This document shows positions 55,406 through 64,000 of a DNA stretch of 64,000 bases, one piece after another. Positions within the stretch are counted from its first letter, which is position 1. Each line of letters opens with the position of its first letter. Source of the stretch: Streptomyces sp. cg36 (GTDB lineage Bacteria > Actinomycetota > Actinomycetes > Streptomycetales > Streptomycetaceae); contig NZ_CP163520.1 in the NCBI RefSeq assembly GCF_041080675.1, positions 3,410,001 through 3,474,000 of the forward strand, read 5' to 3'. The translations under genes and the position numbers were made by a program. Under the pieces are notes generated by a model. That model worked only from the letters and a program-made list of their open reading frames with translations. It made no database searches and was not told the origin of the DNA.

Positions 55406-56859
55406 CACTTGAGGCCGTACTCCTTCCAGCGGCGGTCGACCTTCGCCGCCGTGTCCGGGTCCGACTCGACCATGTGCGGCCAGCCGCCGTCCCGGGTGTA
55501 GCCCTCCTCGGGCCACTTCGCGGTCGCGTCGATCCCCGCCTTGCCGCCCCAGAACTGCTGGTAGGAGGCGTGGTCGAGGTGGTCGACCGGGCCCTCCACC
55601 ACCGTCAGGTCACGGGCGTAGTCGGTGTTGCCGAAGGCCCGCCAGGACACCTCGTGCAGGTTGTGCACGTCGCAGTCGGCGTCGACCACCACGATCAGCT
55701 TGGTGAGCGACATCATGTGCGCTCCCCAGATGGCGTGCATGACCTTCTGCGCGTGCTTGGGGTACTTCTTGTCGATCGAGACGATCGCGCAGTTGTGGAA
55801 CCCGCCGGACTCCGGCAGGTGGTAGTCCACGATGTCCGGCACGATGATCTTGAGGAGCGGCAGGAAGAACCGCTCCGTGGCGCGCCCCAGCGGCCCGTCC
55901 TCGGTCGGCGGGCGGCCCACCACGATGGACTGGAGCAGCGGGCGGCGCCGCATGGTGATGCAGTCGATCTTCAGCGCCGGGAACGGCTCCTGCGGCGTGT
56001 AGAAGCCGGTGTGGTCGCCGAACGGCCCCTCCGGCAGCATCTCGCCCGGCTCCAGCCAGCCCTCGACGACGACCTCGGCATTGGCCGGGACCTGGAGCGG
56101 CACGGTCTTGCAGTCGACCATCTCCACGCGCCTGCCCTGGATGAACCCGGCGAGGAGGTACTCGTCGATGTCACCGGGCAGCGGCGCGGTCGAGGCGTAG
56201 GTGACGGCGGGCGGGCAGCCGAAGGCGATGGCGACCGGCAGCCGCTCGCCCTTCTTGGCGGCCACGGCGTAGTGGTTGCGGCTGTCCTTGTGGATCTGCC
56301 AGTGCATGCCGATGGTGCGCTTGTCGTGGCGCTGGAGCCGGTAGAGCCCCAGGTTGCGCACGCCGGTCTCGGGGTGCTTGGTGTGGGTCAGGCCCAGGTT
56401 GAAGAACGAGCCGCCGTCCTCGGGCCAGGTGAACAGCGCGGGCAGCAGGTCGAGGTCCACGTCGTCGCCGGTGAGGACGGTCTCCTGGACCGGGGCCTCC
56501 TTCACCTTCTTCGGCGGCACGTGCACCATCGAGCCGAGCTTGCCGAACGCCTCGCGGACCCCGACGAAGCCCTGCGGCAGCTCGGGCTTGAGCAGCCCGC
56601 CGATCTTGTCGCTGATCTCCTCGTACGCCTTGAGGCCCAGCGCCTTCAGGAGCCGCCGGTCGGTGCCGTACACGTTCATCGCCAGGGGCATCGCCGAGCC
56701 CTTGACGTTCTCGAAGAGCAGCGCGGGACCACCCTCCTTGTTGACCCGGTCGACGATCTCCCCGACCTCCAGGTACGGGTCGACTTCGGCCTTGATGCGG
56801 ATGAGGTCGCCCTCGCGCTCCAGCGCCCGGAGCAGCGAGCGAAGATCGTCGTAAGCCAT
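55405..56859 (-). CDS. UbiD-family menaquinone-precursor decarboxylase
   Basis: 484 aa, prenylated-FMN-dependent. Removes the carboxyl group after prenylation (MqnL role). Family stretches: NLGLYRLQRHDKRTIGMHWQ (cofactor/metal site), EGPFGDHTGFYTP and TMRRRPLLQSIVVGRPPTEDG; VDADCDVHNLHEVSWRAFGN near the C-terminus. Full length, first gene of the three-gene unit, ATG at 56859. Confidence 0.94.
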   Translation of the reverse strand: MAYDDLRSLLRALEREGDLIRIKAEVDPYLEVGEIVDRVNKEGGPALLFENVKGSAMPLAMNVYGTDRRLLKALGLKAYEEISDKIGGLLKPELPQGFVGVREAFGKLGSMVHVPPKKVKEAPVQETVLTGDDVDLDLLPALFTWPEDGGSFFNLGLTHTKHPETGVRNLGLYRLQRHDKRTIGMHWQIHKDSRNHYAVAAKKGERLPVAIAFGCPPAVTYASTAPLPGDIDEYLLAGFIQGRRVEMVDCKTVPLQVPANAEVVVEGWLEPGEMLPEGPFGDHTGFYTPQEPFPALKIDCITMRRRPLLQSIVVGRPPTEDGPLGRATERFFLPLLKIIVPDIVDYHLPESGGFHNCAIVSIDKKYPKHAQKVMHAIWGAHMMSLTKLIVVVDADCDVHNLHEVSWRAFGNTDYARDLTVVEGPVDHLDHASYQQFWGGKAGIDATAKWPEEGYTRDGGWPHMVESDPDTAAKVDRRWKEYGLK

Positions 56860-56948
56860 GGGGTCAAGTATCGGTCACCGGTTACCCTGGGCCCGTCACC
56901 GGGGCCGTCAAGGGCCCCGCCGCCTTCCGCTGGGGGGACCACCCGAAC

Positions 56949-57227
56949 ATGCTCAGGTATCTGCCGTTCCTGCTGGTCCTGGCCGTGTGGATCTACGCGT
57001 TCATCGACTGCCTGAACACCCCCGAACAGGAGGTGCGCGGTCTGCCGAAGGTGGTGTGGGTGATCGTGATCCTGCTCTTCGGCGAGGTGCTGCTGGGGCC
57101 GGTCGCCTGGTTCTTCGCGGGCCGCCCGCGCCGGGTGGCCACCGCCCGGGGCGGCTGGACGGCCCCCGACGACAACCCGGAGTTCCTGGCCGGGCTCAAG
57201 CGCCCGAAGGAAGACCCCGAGAACTGA
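56949..57227 (+). CDS. PLDc_N-domain small membrane protein
   Basis: 92 aa. Two membrane helices (YLPFLLVLAVWIYAFIDCL and VVWVIVILLFGEVLLGPVAWFFAG) followed by a soluble DDNPEFLAGL tail. Matches the phospholipase-D-nuclease N-terminal domain found alone in actinobacteria, with no catalytic HKD motif. Function unknown. Divergent from the UbiD gene. Confidence 0.87.
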   Translation: MLRYLPFLLVLAVWIYAFIDCLNTPEQEVRGLPKVVWVIVILLFGEVLLGPVAWFFAGRPRRVATARGGWTAPDDNPEFLAGLKRPKEDPEN

Positions 57228-57268
57228 GGCTCGTCCCGCCCGTCATGGCCCCGGTGTCGCTCGGACAC

Positions 57269-57312
57269 GCGCGCGGCGCCCCCGCACACCGTGGTGCGGG
57301 GGCGCCGCGCGC
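57269..57312. terminator. 19-bp bidirectional terminator hairpin
   Basis: GCGCGCGGCGCCCCCGCAC and its exact complement around a 6-nt loop, between the convergent PLDc_N and ccsB genes. One of the strongest stems in the window. Confidence 0.92.
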
Positions 57313-57330
57313 CGTGCGTGGGGGACGGGG

Positions 57331-58419
57331 CTAGACGCCCGCGTACGAGTGCTTGCCGTTCACGAAGATGTTGACGCCGTAATAGTTGAAGAGCCAGCAG
57401 CCGAAGGCCAGCAGCGCCAGCGTCGCGGCCTTGCGGCCCTTCCAGCCCGCCGTGGCGCGCGCGTGCAGGTAGCAGGCGTAGGCGACCCAGGTGATGAAGG
57501 ACCAGACCTCCTTGGGGTCCCAGCCCCAGTAGCGGCCCCAGGCGTCGCCCGCCCAGATGGCGCCCGCGATGATCGTGAACGTCCACAGCGGGAAGACCGC
57601 CGCGTTGACGCGGTAGGCGAACTTGTCCAGCGAGGCCGCGGCCGGCAGCCGCTCCATGACCGAGGTGGCGAAGTTGCCGGGCTTGCCGCCCTCGGCCAGC
57701 TTCGCCTCGTAGCGGTCGCGGAAGAGGTAGAGCAGCGTGGCGACGGCGCCGACGTAGAAGACCGCGCCGCAGAAGATCGCGGTGGAGACGTGGATCCACA
57801 GCCAGTACGAGTGCAGCGCGGGCACCAGCTGGTCGCTGGCGGTGTAGAGGACCGTGACGGCCAGCCCCAGGTCCAGCAGGACCGAGGTGACCAGCGGCAG
57901 CCCGAGCCAGCGCACGTTCTTCTTCAGCGCGAGCAGCGTGACGTACACGCCGACGGCGACGGTGGAGAAGGTGATGTTGAACTCGTACATGTTGCCCCAC
58001 GGCGCGCGCTGCACGGACAGCGCGCGGGTGAGGACACCACCGGCCTCGACGAGGAAGGCGAGGACGGTGAAGGAGACGGCGATGCGGCCGTAGAGGTCGC
58101 CCTTCACGTCGCCGCCGGACGCGCCCGGACCGTCGGGCACGTCACGGCTGCCCGCGGCGGAGCGGGTGACGACCTTGGGCCGCTCCAGGACGGCGGTGCC
58201 GCCGCCCTTCTTGGCGACCTGCACCTTGACCGTGCCGGAGTCCGCCGCCGCGCCCTCGGCGGTCAGCGCCGCCGCCGTACGGGCGACCTTGCTGCGGCTG
58301 CCGAGGATCCACTCCGCCATGTGCGCGAAGAAGGCCAGCAGATAGACCGCCATGGCCGAATAGATCAGGTAATTGCTGGTGTGCGCCAGACTCTCGTTGG
58401 TCGTAGCGGCGAGATTCAC
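57331..58419 (-). CDS. ccsB: cytochrome c biogenesis protein CcsB/ResC
   Basis: 362-aa heme-handling membrane protein of system II. It carries the tryptophan-rich heme motif WGRYWGWDPKEVWSFITW and conserved histidines in the flanking helices (HVSTAIFCG; YLHARA). Residues ~45-105 are a hydrophilic loop (KVARTAAALTAEG to GDVKGDL) longer than in Bacillus. The GTG start overlaps the resB stop (GTGA). Works with ResB to attach heme to apocytochromes outside the membrane. Confidence 0.95.
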   Translation of the reverse strand: MNLAATTNESLAHTSNYLIYSAMAVYLLAFFAHMAEWILGSRSKVARTAAALTAEGAAADSGTVKVQVAKKGGGTAVLERPKVVTRSAAGSRDVPDGPGASGGDVKGDLYGRIAVSFTVLAFLVEAGGVLTRALSVQRAPWGNMYEFNITFSTVAVGVYVTLLALKKNVRWLGLPLVTSVLLDLGLAVTVLYTASDQLVPALHSYWLWIHVSTAIFCGAVFYVGAVATLLYLFRDRYEAKLAEGGKPGNFATSVMERLPAAASLDKFAYRVNAAVFPLWTFTIIAGAIWAGDAWGRYWGWDPKEVWSFITWVAYACYLHARATAGWKGRKAATLALLAFGCWLFNYYGVNIFVNGKHSYAGV

Positions 58420-60170
58420 TTCTCGGCCCCTTCAGCTTCGGCAGGTGCGGAATCGGCGGAATCGGCCACCTGGTCCCTGGCGGGCTCAGGGGCGGGATCG
58501 GGCGCGGTCGGCGCCTCTGGAATGAGCGTGACCGCGAGATCGGCCAGCTCCTCGGGGAGCTTCGCGGACTCGCTCCGCCCAAGCCCCGCCATCTCGACGA
58601 CGGTGACGCCGTCCTTACCGGTCACGGCCCGGACCCACACCCGGCGCCGCTGGATGAACAGGGAGCCGGCCAGGCCCGCGATGGCCAGGACCGCTCCGGC
58701 CAGCGCCAGGTCGTTGCCCGGCTGCTGGGAGATCTGGAAGCTCGCCCACTGCTTGATGTCCTTGTCGAAGGTGATCGACCCGGCGCCGTCCGGCAGGTCC
58801 AGGGTCTCGCCGGGCAGCAGGGTCTTCTTCAGGACCTTGCCGTCGGCGTCCTTGAACGCCTTCATCTTGTCGGTGTCGAGCTGGTACACGTTCTGCGGCA
58901 GTCCGGAGTTGACCCCGAGGCTGCCGTGGTACGCGCCGATGTTGAGGACGGGGAAGTCCAGCGCGGGGAACTGGGAGAACATCGTCCCGTTGCCCTTGCC
59001 GCCGTAGGTCGGCACGAAGAACGCGGCGAAGCCGAGCTGGTCCCACTTGCCCTTGGCGTCGGTGTAGCCGTCGTACACCTTGATGGCGCCGCTGGAGGAG
59101 ATGTTGTTGTCGATGGGCAGCAGCGGCACCGCGCCGTGGAAGACGGTCTTGCCGCGGCCGTCCTTGACGGTGACGCTCGGCGCGTAGCCGTGGGCCAGGA
59201 GGTAGACCTTGGAGCCGTCGAGCACCAGCGGCTTGTTGACCTCGATGGCCTTCTTCTGCGGCTTGCCGTCGGCGCCCTCGGAGTAGGTGACGTGCGCGAC
59301 GAACTCGCGGGCGGTGCCCCGGTTGGGGCCGCTGCGCTCGTACGTGGCGTCGAAGCGGTCCAGGGTGAAGCTGAACGGCGCGAGGTCGTCCGTCTTGAAG
59401 AGCGAGCCCGACTTGAAGTCGTCGTACTGGGTGAGGGTGTTGGAGAACCCGTCGCCCTGGACGATCAGCTTGCCGCCCTCGGACTTGAAGAGCTGGCCGA
59501 CGGCGAACGCCACCAGGATCAGGATCAACGAGACGTGGAAGATCAGGTTCCCGGCCTCGCGCAGATAGCCCTTCTCCGCGGCGACCGCGTCGCCCACCAC
59601 GTGCGTGCGGAAGCGGCGCTTCTTCAGCATCGCCGCCGCGGCCTCGCGCACCTGCTCGGGCTCGGCCTCGGTGCGCCAGGTGGTGTACGCGGGCAGCCGG
59701 GTCAGCAGCCGGGGCGCGCCCGGCGGACGGCCGCGCAGCTGGCCGACGAACTGCCAGGTGCGCGGGACGATGCAGCCGATCAGCGAGACGAACAGCAGGA
59801 TGTAGATCGCGGAGAACCACACCGAGCTGTACACGTGGAACATGCCGAGCTTCTCGTAGATCGGCGAGATCGTGTCGTGGCGCTTCTGGAAGTCGGCGAC
59901 CTTCAGCTCGTCCACGTTGGTCTGCGGGATCAGCGAGCCGGGGATCGAGCCGAGGGAGAGCAGCAGCAGCAGGACGAGGGCGACCCGCATCGAGGTCAGC
60001 TGGCGCCAGAACCAGCGCGCCCAGCCGATCACCCCGATGCCGACGGGGCCGTTGGAGAGGTCCTCGGCCGGGGCCGTGGACAGCTGGGACCCGGCCGCGC
60101 CCAGCTCCTGCTCGGCCTCGCGGGCCGCCGTCTGCGGCGCCTCTTCCGGGGCCGCTTCGGTCTTGCTCAT
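58416..60170 (-). CDS. resB: cytochrome c biogenesis protein ResB
   Basis: 584 aa. ResB-like topology: N-terminal helices (MRVALVLLLLLSLGSIPGSLIP; FSAIYILLFVSLIGCIVPR), a helix at LIFHVSLILILVAFAVG, a large extracytoplasmic domain and a last helix at LALAGAVLAIAGLAGSLF. It forms the synthase with CcsB. The C-terminal tail is Ala/Pro/Glu-rich. ATG at 60170 lies 2 nt after the ccdA stop; upstream in-frame sequence is ccdA shadow. Confidence 0.94.
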   Translation of the reverse strand: MSKTEAAPEEAPQTAAREAEQELGAAGSQLSTAPAEDLSNGPVGIGVIGWARWFWRQLTSMRVALVLLLLLSLGSIPGSLIPQTNVDELKVADFQKRHDTISPIYEKLGMFHVYSSVWFSAIYILLFVSLIGCIVPRTWQFVGQLRGRPPGAPRLLTRLPAYTTWRTEAEPEQVREAAAAMLKKRRFRTHVVGDAVAAEKGYLREAGNLIFHVSLILILVAFAVGQLFKSEGGKLIVQGDGFSNTLTQYDDFKSGSLFKTDDLAPFSFTLDRFDATYERSGPNRGTAREFVAHVTYSEGADGKPQKKAIEVNKPLVLDGSKVYLLAHGYAPSVTVKDGRGKTVFHGAVPLLPIDNNISSSGAIKVYDGYTDAKGKWDQLGFAAFFVPTYGGKGNGTMFSQFPALDFPVLNIGAYHGSLGVNSGLPQNVYQLDTDKMKAFKDADGKVLKKTLLPGETLDLPDGAGSITFDKDIKQWASFQISQQPGNDLALAGAVLAIAGLAGSLFIQRRRVWVRAVTGKDGVTVVEMAGLGRSESAKLPEELADLAVTLIPEAPTAPDPAPEPARDQVADSADSAPAEAEGAEK

Positions 60171-60172
60171 GT

Positions 60173-60955
60173 TCAGACACCCACCTGGAAGCCGTTGGAC
60201 CACACCTGCACCTGCTGGATGAGCTCCGCCCACGCGCCGGTGATCAGCAGCAGACCGGTCGCGATCATCATCACGCCGCCGGTCCGCATCACCCACGCGT
60301 AGTGCTTCTTGACCCAGCCGAAGGCGCCGAGGGCCTTGCGGAAGGCGACCGCCGCCAGCACGAACGGCAGTCCGAGACCGAGGCAGTACGCGACGGTCAG
60401 TATGGCCCCGCGGCCGGCGCTCGCCTGGTCCATCGCCAGCACGTTCACCGAGGTGAGCGTGGGCCCCAGACAGGGCGTCCAGCCGACGCCGAAGAGGGCG
60501 CCGAGTATCGGCGCCCCCGCGAGCCCGGTCACCGGCCGCTTGTGCAGCCGGAACTCACGCTGGGTGAGCCAGGGCATCAGCCCCATGAAGAACACGCCCA
60601 TGAGGATCATGAGCACGCCGAGGACCTTGGAGATCGTGCTGTTGTAGTCCTGGAGCGTCTGGCCGAAGTACCCGAACAGGGCCCCGCCCGAGACGAAGAC
60701 GGCGGTGAAGCCGAGCACGAACAGGCTCGCCCCGGCGACCATCCGGCCGCGCCTCGCCTCGGCCAGGTCGGTGCCGGTGACCCCGGTCACATAGCTGAGG
60801 TAGCCCGGGACCAGCGGCAGGACGCAGGGCGAGAAGAACGACACCAGTCCGCCGAGCACGGCGACGGGCAGGGCCACCAGCAGGGCCCCGCTCAGGACGG
60901 TGTCGTTCACGCCGGGTGCCGACTGGGCGGCGAGTACGGCCAGGGACGCGTCCAC
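60173..60955 (-). CDS. ccdA: CcdA-type thiol transporter
   Basis: 260-aa DsbD/CcdA-family membrane protein that passes reducing power across the membrane to the exported thioredoxin. Two reactive cysteines: SFFSPCVLPLVPGYLSY and GWTPCLGPTLTS. Six membrane helices. GTG at 60955, 4 nt after the tlpA stop. All four cytochrome-maturation genes read as one operon. Confidence 0.95.
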   Translation of the reverse strand: MDASLAVLAAQSAPGVNDTVLSGALLVALPVAVLGGLVSFFSPCVLPLVPGYLSYVTGVTGTDLAEARRGRMVAGASLFVLGFTAVFVSGGALFGYFGQTLQDYNSTISKVLGVLMILMGVFFMGLMPWLTQREFRLHKRPVTGLAGAPILGALFGVGWTPCLGPTLTSVNVLAMDQASAGRGAILTVAYCLGLGLPFVLAAVAFRKALGAFGWVKKHYAWVMRTGGVMMIATGLLLITGAWAELIQQVQVWSNGFQVGV

Positions 60956-60959
60956 GGAA

Positions 60960-61568
60960 TCACTTCTCCGCGATCAGCGGGTCGATCATCTGGTGGAGCT
61001 TCTCGTCGTCCAGCGCCATCAGCGCCCGCGCCGCGATCTTGCCGTCCCGGTCGAGCACGATGGTCGACGGAATGGCCTGCGGATTCAGACTTCCCTTGGG
61101 GAAGCGGAGAATGAGCTTGCCGATCGGGTCGTACAGGCTCGGATAGTCGGCGTCGAATTGCTTCTCGAAGGCGACGGCCGGGCCCTTGTCGGTGTCGCGG
61201 GTATTGATTCCCACGAACTCGACGCCCTTGGGCCGCATCTCCTTGGCCACCTTGCTGAGATAGGGCGCCTCGGCCCGGCAGGGCGCGCACCACGAGCCCC
61301 ACACATTCAGCACGACGACCTTGCCCTTGAGATCGGCGACATCGAGCTTCTTGCCGTCGACGGTCTCGCCGGACAGATCGGGGGCGTCGTGCCGGCCCCC
61401 CTTGGCGACGGTGGAGATGCCGCCGGTTCCGGTGACGAACTTGGTGTCGCCCGAGCCGCCGGACGTGCCGCCGGAGCCGCACGACGTCAGGGTCAGCGCA
61501 CCGGCGGCCGCGGCGGCCGTGACCAGCAGGAAGGCGCGGCGGCGGGGATGGGCAGGACTCACGGACAT
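60960..61568 (-). CDS. TlpA/ResA-like thioredoxin lipoprotein
   Basis: 202 aa. Lipobox LTSC after a signal segment (RRRAFLLVTAAAAAGALTLT) anchors it outside the membrane. Thioredoxin active site WCAPC in NVWGSWCAPCRAEAPYLSK, plus the ResA-type cis-Pro region AIPSTIVLD. It reduces apocytochrome c cysteines using electrons from CcdA. ATG at 61568; no Shine-Dalgarno visible, so it may be translated from a short or absent leader. Confidence 0.92.
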   Translation of the reverse strand: MSVSPAHPRRRAFLLVTAAAAAGALTLTSCGSGGTSGGSGDTKFVTGTGGISTVAKGGRHDAPDLSGETVDGKKLDVADLKGKVVVLNVWGSWCAPCRAEAPYLSKVAKEMRPKGVEFVGINTRDTDKGPAVAFEKQFDADYPSLYDPIGKLILRFPKGSLNPQAIPSTIVLDRDGKIAARALMALDDEKLHQMIDPLIAEK

Positions 61569-61669
61569 GTGAAAAGTTTCGCATGACCGTTTGGGGGATC
61601 TTGGGCACCCCCCTGAGTGCCCGTAAAGACCCTTGTCAACACCGCCTAAAGAGCCGCGCCGCCCGCCGC

Positions 61670-62926
61670 TCACGCCTGGCGCAGGAACGCGTTCCAGCCA
61701 CCGGCGGGCTGCTGTCCCACCTGGAGCGTGCGCAGCTTGGCGAGCACCTTCGGGTCCTGGACGTCGAGCCAGTCGCAGTACTGCCGGAAGGAGACCAGGC
61801 GTACGTCCTTCTTGCCGGCCATCCCCTTGAACGCCTCCTCGACGGCGTCCATGTAGATGCCGCCGTTCCACTGCTCGAAGTGGTTGCCTATGTAGAAGGG
61901 CGCGCGATTGGTCTCGTAGGCGCGGTGGAATCCCTTGAGATACGCCTCGGTGGCCTGCTTGCGCCAGCCCGGGTAGTTGGCCGGCGGCGCCTTCGTCGAA
62001 TTCTTCGACTGGTTGGCGAGGATGTTGTAGTCCATCGACAGGACCTCGAAGGAGTGCCCGGGGAACGGGATCGCCTGGAGCGGCAGGTCCCACAGGCCGT
62101 GCCGCTTGACCGGCCAGACCTGGGTGCCGCCGGGCGAGGAGGCGTCGTAGCGCCAGCCGAGCTTCTGGGCGGTCGGCAGCAGGTTGTCCTGGCCGCGCAG
62201 GCAGGGGGTGCGCCCGCCGACGAGCTCGCGCTTGTAGTCGAAGGGCAGCGGGTCCTCGTCGGTCCAGCCGGTGTTCGTCTTCCACTGGGTGACGAACGAC
62301 ATCGCCTGGTCGATCTCGCTCTGCCACTGGGCCGGGGTCCACTTGGCGACATCGCCGTGGCCGGAGCAGAAGTGGCCGTTGAAGTGGGTGCCTATCTCGT
62401 GGCCCTCGTTCCAGGCCCGGCGCACGTTGGTGAGGGTCGCCTTGATGTGGTCGTCGGTGAGGTAGCCGATGTCCGAGGCGCCGACCTTGCTGTTCGGCGG
62501 GTGGTAGAGCCGCTTCTTCGACTCGGGCAGCAGATACAGCCCGGAGAGGAAGAAGGTCATCGAGGCGCCGTGGTTCTTGGCGAGGTCCAGGAAGCGGGGG
62601 AAGAGGCCGTTGCCGACCTCGCCCGCGCCGTCCCAGGAGAAGACCACGAACTGCGGCGGGGTCTGACCGGGTTCGAGGGGGACGGGCTTGGGGGGCTGGT
62701 GGGGCTGCTTTCCGGTGTCGGCGGTCGAGCCGTCGCCGATCAGTTTGGCGTCGGCCTTCTTGCCGGAGCCCTGGGCGCCCTTGCCGGAGCCGTCGCCCGA
62801 ACCGGCCTTGCCGCCGCCCGAGCCGTCTCCGCCACCGCAACCGGCCACACCGACCGCGGCAGCGGCCCCCAGTCCCAGTCCGAGCATTCCCCTTCGGCTG
62901 ATCCCACGCATACCGTTCGTCCCCAT
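61670..62926 (-). CDS. polysaccharide-deacetylase-like lipoprotein
   Basis: 418 aa. Twin-arginine-type signal SRRGMLGLGLGAAAAVGVAGC with lipobox VAGC, then a Gly/Ser/Lys linker to ~95. The NodB-like domain has FVVFSWDGAGE in place of the usual DD pair and the metal motif HEIGTHFNGHFC (H-x3-H). The missing second Asp may alter or lower deacetylase activity. Substrate unknown, possibly cell-wall glycan. ATG at 62926 (GGGGA 10 nt upstream); 62911 is an alternative. Confidence 0.8.
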   Translation of the reverse strand: MGTNGMRGISRRGMLGLGLGAAAAVGVAGCGGGDGSGGGKAGSGDGSGKGAQGSGKKADAKLIGDGSTADTGKQPHQPPKPVPLEPGQTPPQFVVFSWDGAGEVGNGLFPRFLDLAKNHGASMTFFLSGLYLLPESKKRLYHPPNSKVGASDIGYLTDDHIKATLTNVRRAWNEGHEIGTHFNGHFCSGHGDVAKWTPAQWQSEIDQAMSFVTQWKTNTGWTDEDPLPFDYKRELVGGRTPCLRGQDNLLPTAQKLGWRYDASSPGGTQVWPVKRHGLWDLPLQAIPFPGHSFEVLSMDYNILANQSKNSTKAPPANYPGWRKQATEAYLKGFHRAYETNRAPFYIGNHFEQWNGGIYMDAVEEAFKGMAGKKDVRLVSFRQYCDWLDVQDPKVLAKLRTLQVGQQPAGGWNAFLRQA

Positions 62927-63075
62927 CGCATCGTCGTCCCCGGTGTCCACACCGGCCACAGCCTGTGGACATCAGATGAGATGCCTATGAGTCCGGATTG
63001 GTTCCGTACAGTCGCACAAATCTTCGCAAATCGTACGGTTCGTCAGTTCTGCTGTACGCAGGGCGACAAGACGAA

Positions 63076-63119
63076 CGCGCCCCCCGGAAGGACCCTTCGG
63101 GCCCGCCCCGGGGGGCGCG
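63076..63119 (-). terminator. terminator of the phosphatase/hemL unit
   Basis: CGCGCCCCCCGG / CCGGGGGGCGCG with additional ACCC/GGGC pairing inside, 27 nt beyond the phosphatase stop. Confidence 0.82.
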
Positions 63120-63146
63120 GACGGGAGCGTTCCGCCGGGCGGTGCG

Positions 63147-63833
63147 CTAGGCGCCGAACGCCTTCGACTTGCCCTTGACCGGCTTGGCGCCCGCCAGCAG
63201 GTGCGACGGCACCAGGTCCCGGGCGGGCTCGCTGTAGCCGACCGACACGATCTTGTCGCCCCGGTAGGTGAACGAGGTCAGCGAGGCCAGCGTGCACTGC
63301 CGCTTGCGCGGGTCGTGCCACAGCCGCCGCCGCTCCACGAACGAGCGCACGATCCAGATCGGCAGCTGATGGCTGACCAGCACCGCCTCGTGGCCGCGGG
63401 CCGCGTCCTTGGCCGCGTCCAGCGCGCCCATCATCCGGACGACCTGCTCCACGTACGGCTCGCCCCAGGACGGGCGGAACGGGTTGGTCAGGTGCTTCCA
63501 GTTGGCGGGCTTGCGCAGGGCGCCGTCGCCGACACCGAACGTCTTGCCCTCGAAGACGTTGCCCGCCTCGATGAGCCGCGCGTCCGTGCCGAGGTCCAGG
63601 CCGTGCGCCTTGGCGATCGGGGTGGCCGTCTCCTGGGCGCGCTCCAGCGGGGACGCCGCCACGTGCGTGATGTCGCGGCCCGCCAGGTGCTCGGCGACCC
63701 GGTCGGCCATCTGCCGGCCGAGCTCGGAGAGGTGGTAGCCCGCGCGGCGGCCGTAGAGCACGCCGTCGGGGTTGTGCACCTCGCCGTGGCGCATCAGGTG
63801 GACGACGGTGAGCTCGTTGCTGGTGTCGTTCAT
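63147..63833 (-). CDS. histidine phosphatase-family protein (phosphoglycerate mutase-like)
   Basis: 228 aa. Catalytic motif [10 protein letters not shown] at the N-terminus, second Arg in [14 protein letters not shown], and the C-terminal [10 protein letters not shown] histidine. Substrate unknown; these genes sit between hemL and the cytochrome-maturation genes in Streptomyces. ATG at 63833 overlaps the hemL stop (ATGA). Confidence 0.92.
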   Translation of the reverse strand: MNDTSNELTVVHLMRHGEVHNPDGVLYGRRAGYHLSELGRQMADRVAEHLAGRDITHVAASPLERAQETATPIAKAHGLDLGTDARLIEAGNVFEGKTFGVGDGALRKPANWKHLTNPFRPSWGEPYVEQVVRMMGALDAAKDAARGHEAVLVSHQLPIWIVRSFVERRRLWHDPRKRQCTLASLTSFTYRGDKIVSVGYSEPARDLVPSHLLAGAKPVKGKSKAFGA

Positions 63834-64000
63834 GCGGTGGCCTCCGCTGCGGCACGGGCGGCGACGGGCAGCGCGGTCGCGACGCGCTCGATCGCCCGCT
63901 CGTCGTGGGCGGTCGAGACGAACCAGGACTCGAAGGCGGACGGCGGCAGGTAGACGCCGTTCGCCAGCATCGCGTGGAAGAACGCGGTGAAGCGGAAGGA
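63830..64000 (-). CDS. hemL: glutamate-1-semialdehyde 2,1-aminomutase (3' end only)
   Basis: The last 56 codons only; the rest lies beyond the window. The fragment reads [32 protein letters not shown] and a short Ala-rich end, matching the HemL C-terminus. HemL makes 5-aminolevulinate for heme, in keeping with the neighbouring cytochrome c genes. Confidence 0.88.
   Translation of the reverse strand, partial: SFRFTAFFHAMLANGVYLPPSAFESWFVSTAHDERAIERVATALPVAARAAAEATA

Overview
The window is chromosomal DNA of a high-GC actinomycete, almost certainly Streptomyces. Codon third positions are nearly all G or C, GTG starts are common, and many genes join through GTGA/ATGA overlaps. The gene set is the conserved Streptomyces core: a 14-gene type I NADH dehydrogenase operon, futalosine-route menaquinone genes, cytochrome c maturation genes and hemL. 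No tRNA, rRNA, CRISPR array, phage or insertion sequence was seen.

Layout. 1-4211 (+): end of a sulfonate/nitrate-type ABC importer (permease, ATPase) and an AprA/FrdA-like flavoprotein fused to HEAT repeats. 4318-20380 (-): nuoABCDEFGHIJKLMN, with a possible 22-codon reading frame between nuoG and nuoH and Rex-like operators upstream of nuoA. 20381-26134: a long divergent regulatory region, an exported NlpC/P60 hydrolase, a menaquinone/geranylgeranyl reductase, an acetyltransferase, a glutaminase and menG, with dispersed ~45-bp repeats. 26135-35553: an amidohydrolase remnant, mqnC, a Ser/Thr kinase, a lipoprotein esterase, mqnA, a cold-shock gene, an acyl-CoA ligase carrying four in-frame copies of the same repeat, and an AraC-type regulator. 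35687-38935: a secreted lipase, an XRE/DUF397/ATPase regulatory trio and a ricin-fold protein. 39257-50128: a 2204-residue RHS protein with an unassigned C-terminal domain, a coupled membrane protein that may be its immunity partner, and a divergent 1203-residue DNRLRE/ricin/FG-GAP exported protein. 50208-56859: TetR, DUF4229, GNAT, mqnE, Lrp, a 41-residue small protein, and the UbiX, UbiA-type (mqnP) and UbiD genes. 56949-64000: a PLDc_N membrane protein, ccsB-resB-ccdA-tlpA, a polysaccharide-deacetylase-like lipoprotein, a histidine phosphatase and the 3' end of hemL.

How it fits together. Complex I reduces menaquinone. MqnA, MqnE and MqnC make the naphthoquinone precursor, MqnP, UbiX and UbiD prenylate and decarboxylate it, MenG methylates it and the reductase probably saturates its side chain (mqnB and mqnD are not in the window). 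CcdA, TlpA, ResB and CcsB assemble the c-type cytochromes that pass electrons onward, and HemL supplies tetrapyrrole. The window is therefore a respiratory-chain neighbourhood, interrupted by an accessory block (about 35.6-50.1 kb) of regulatory trio, polymorphic-toxin-like and secreted proteins.
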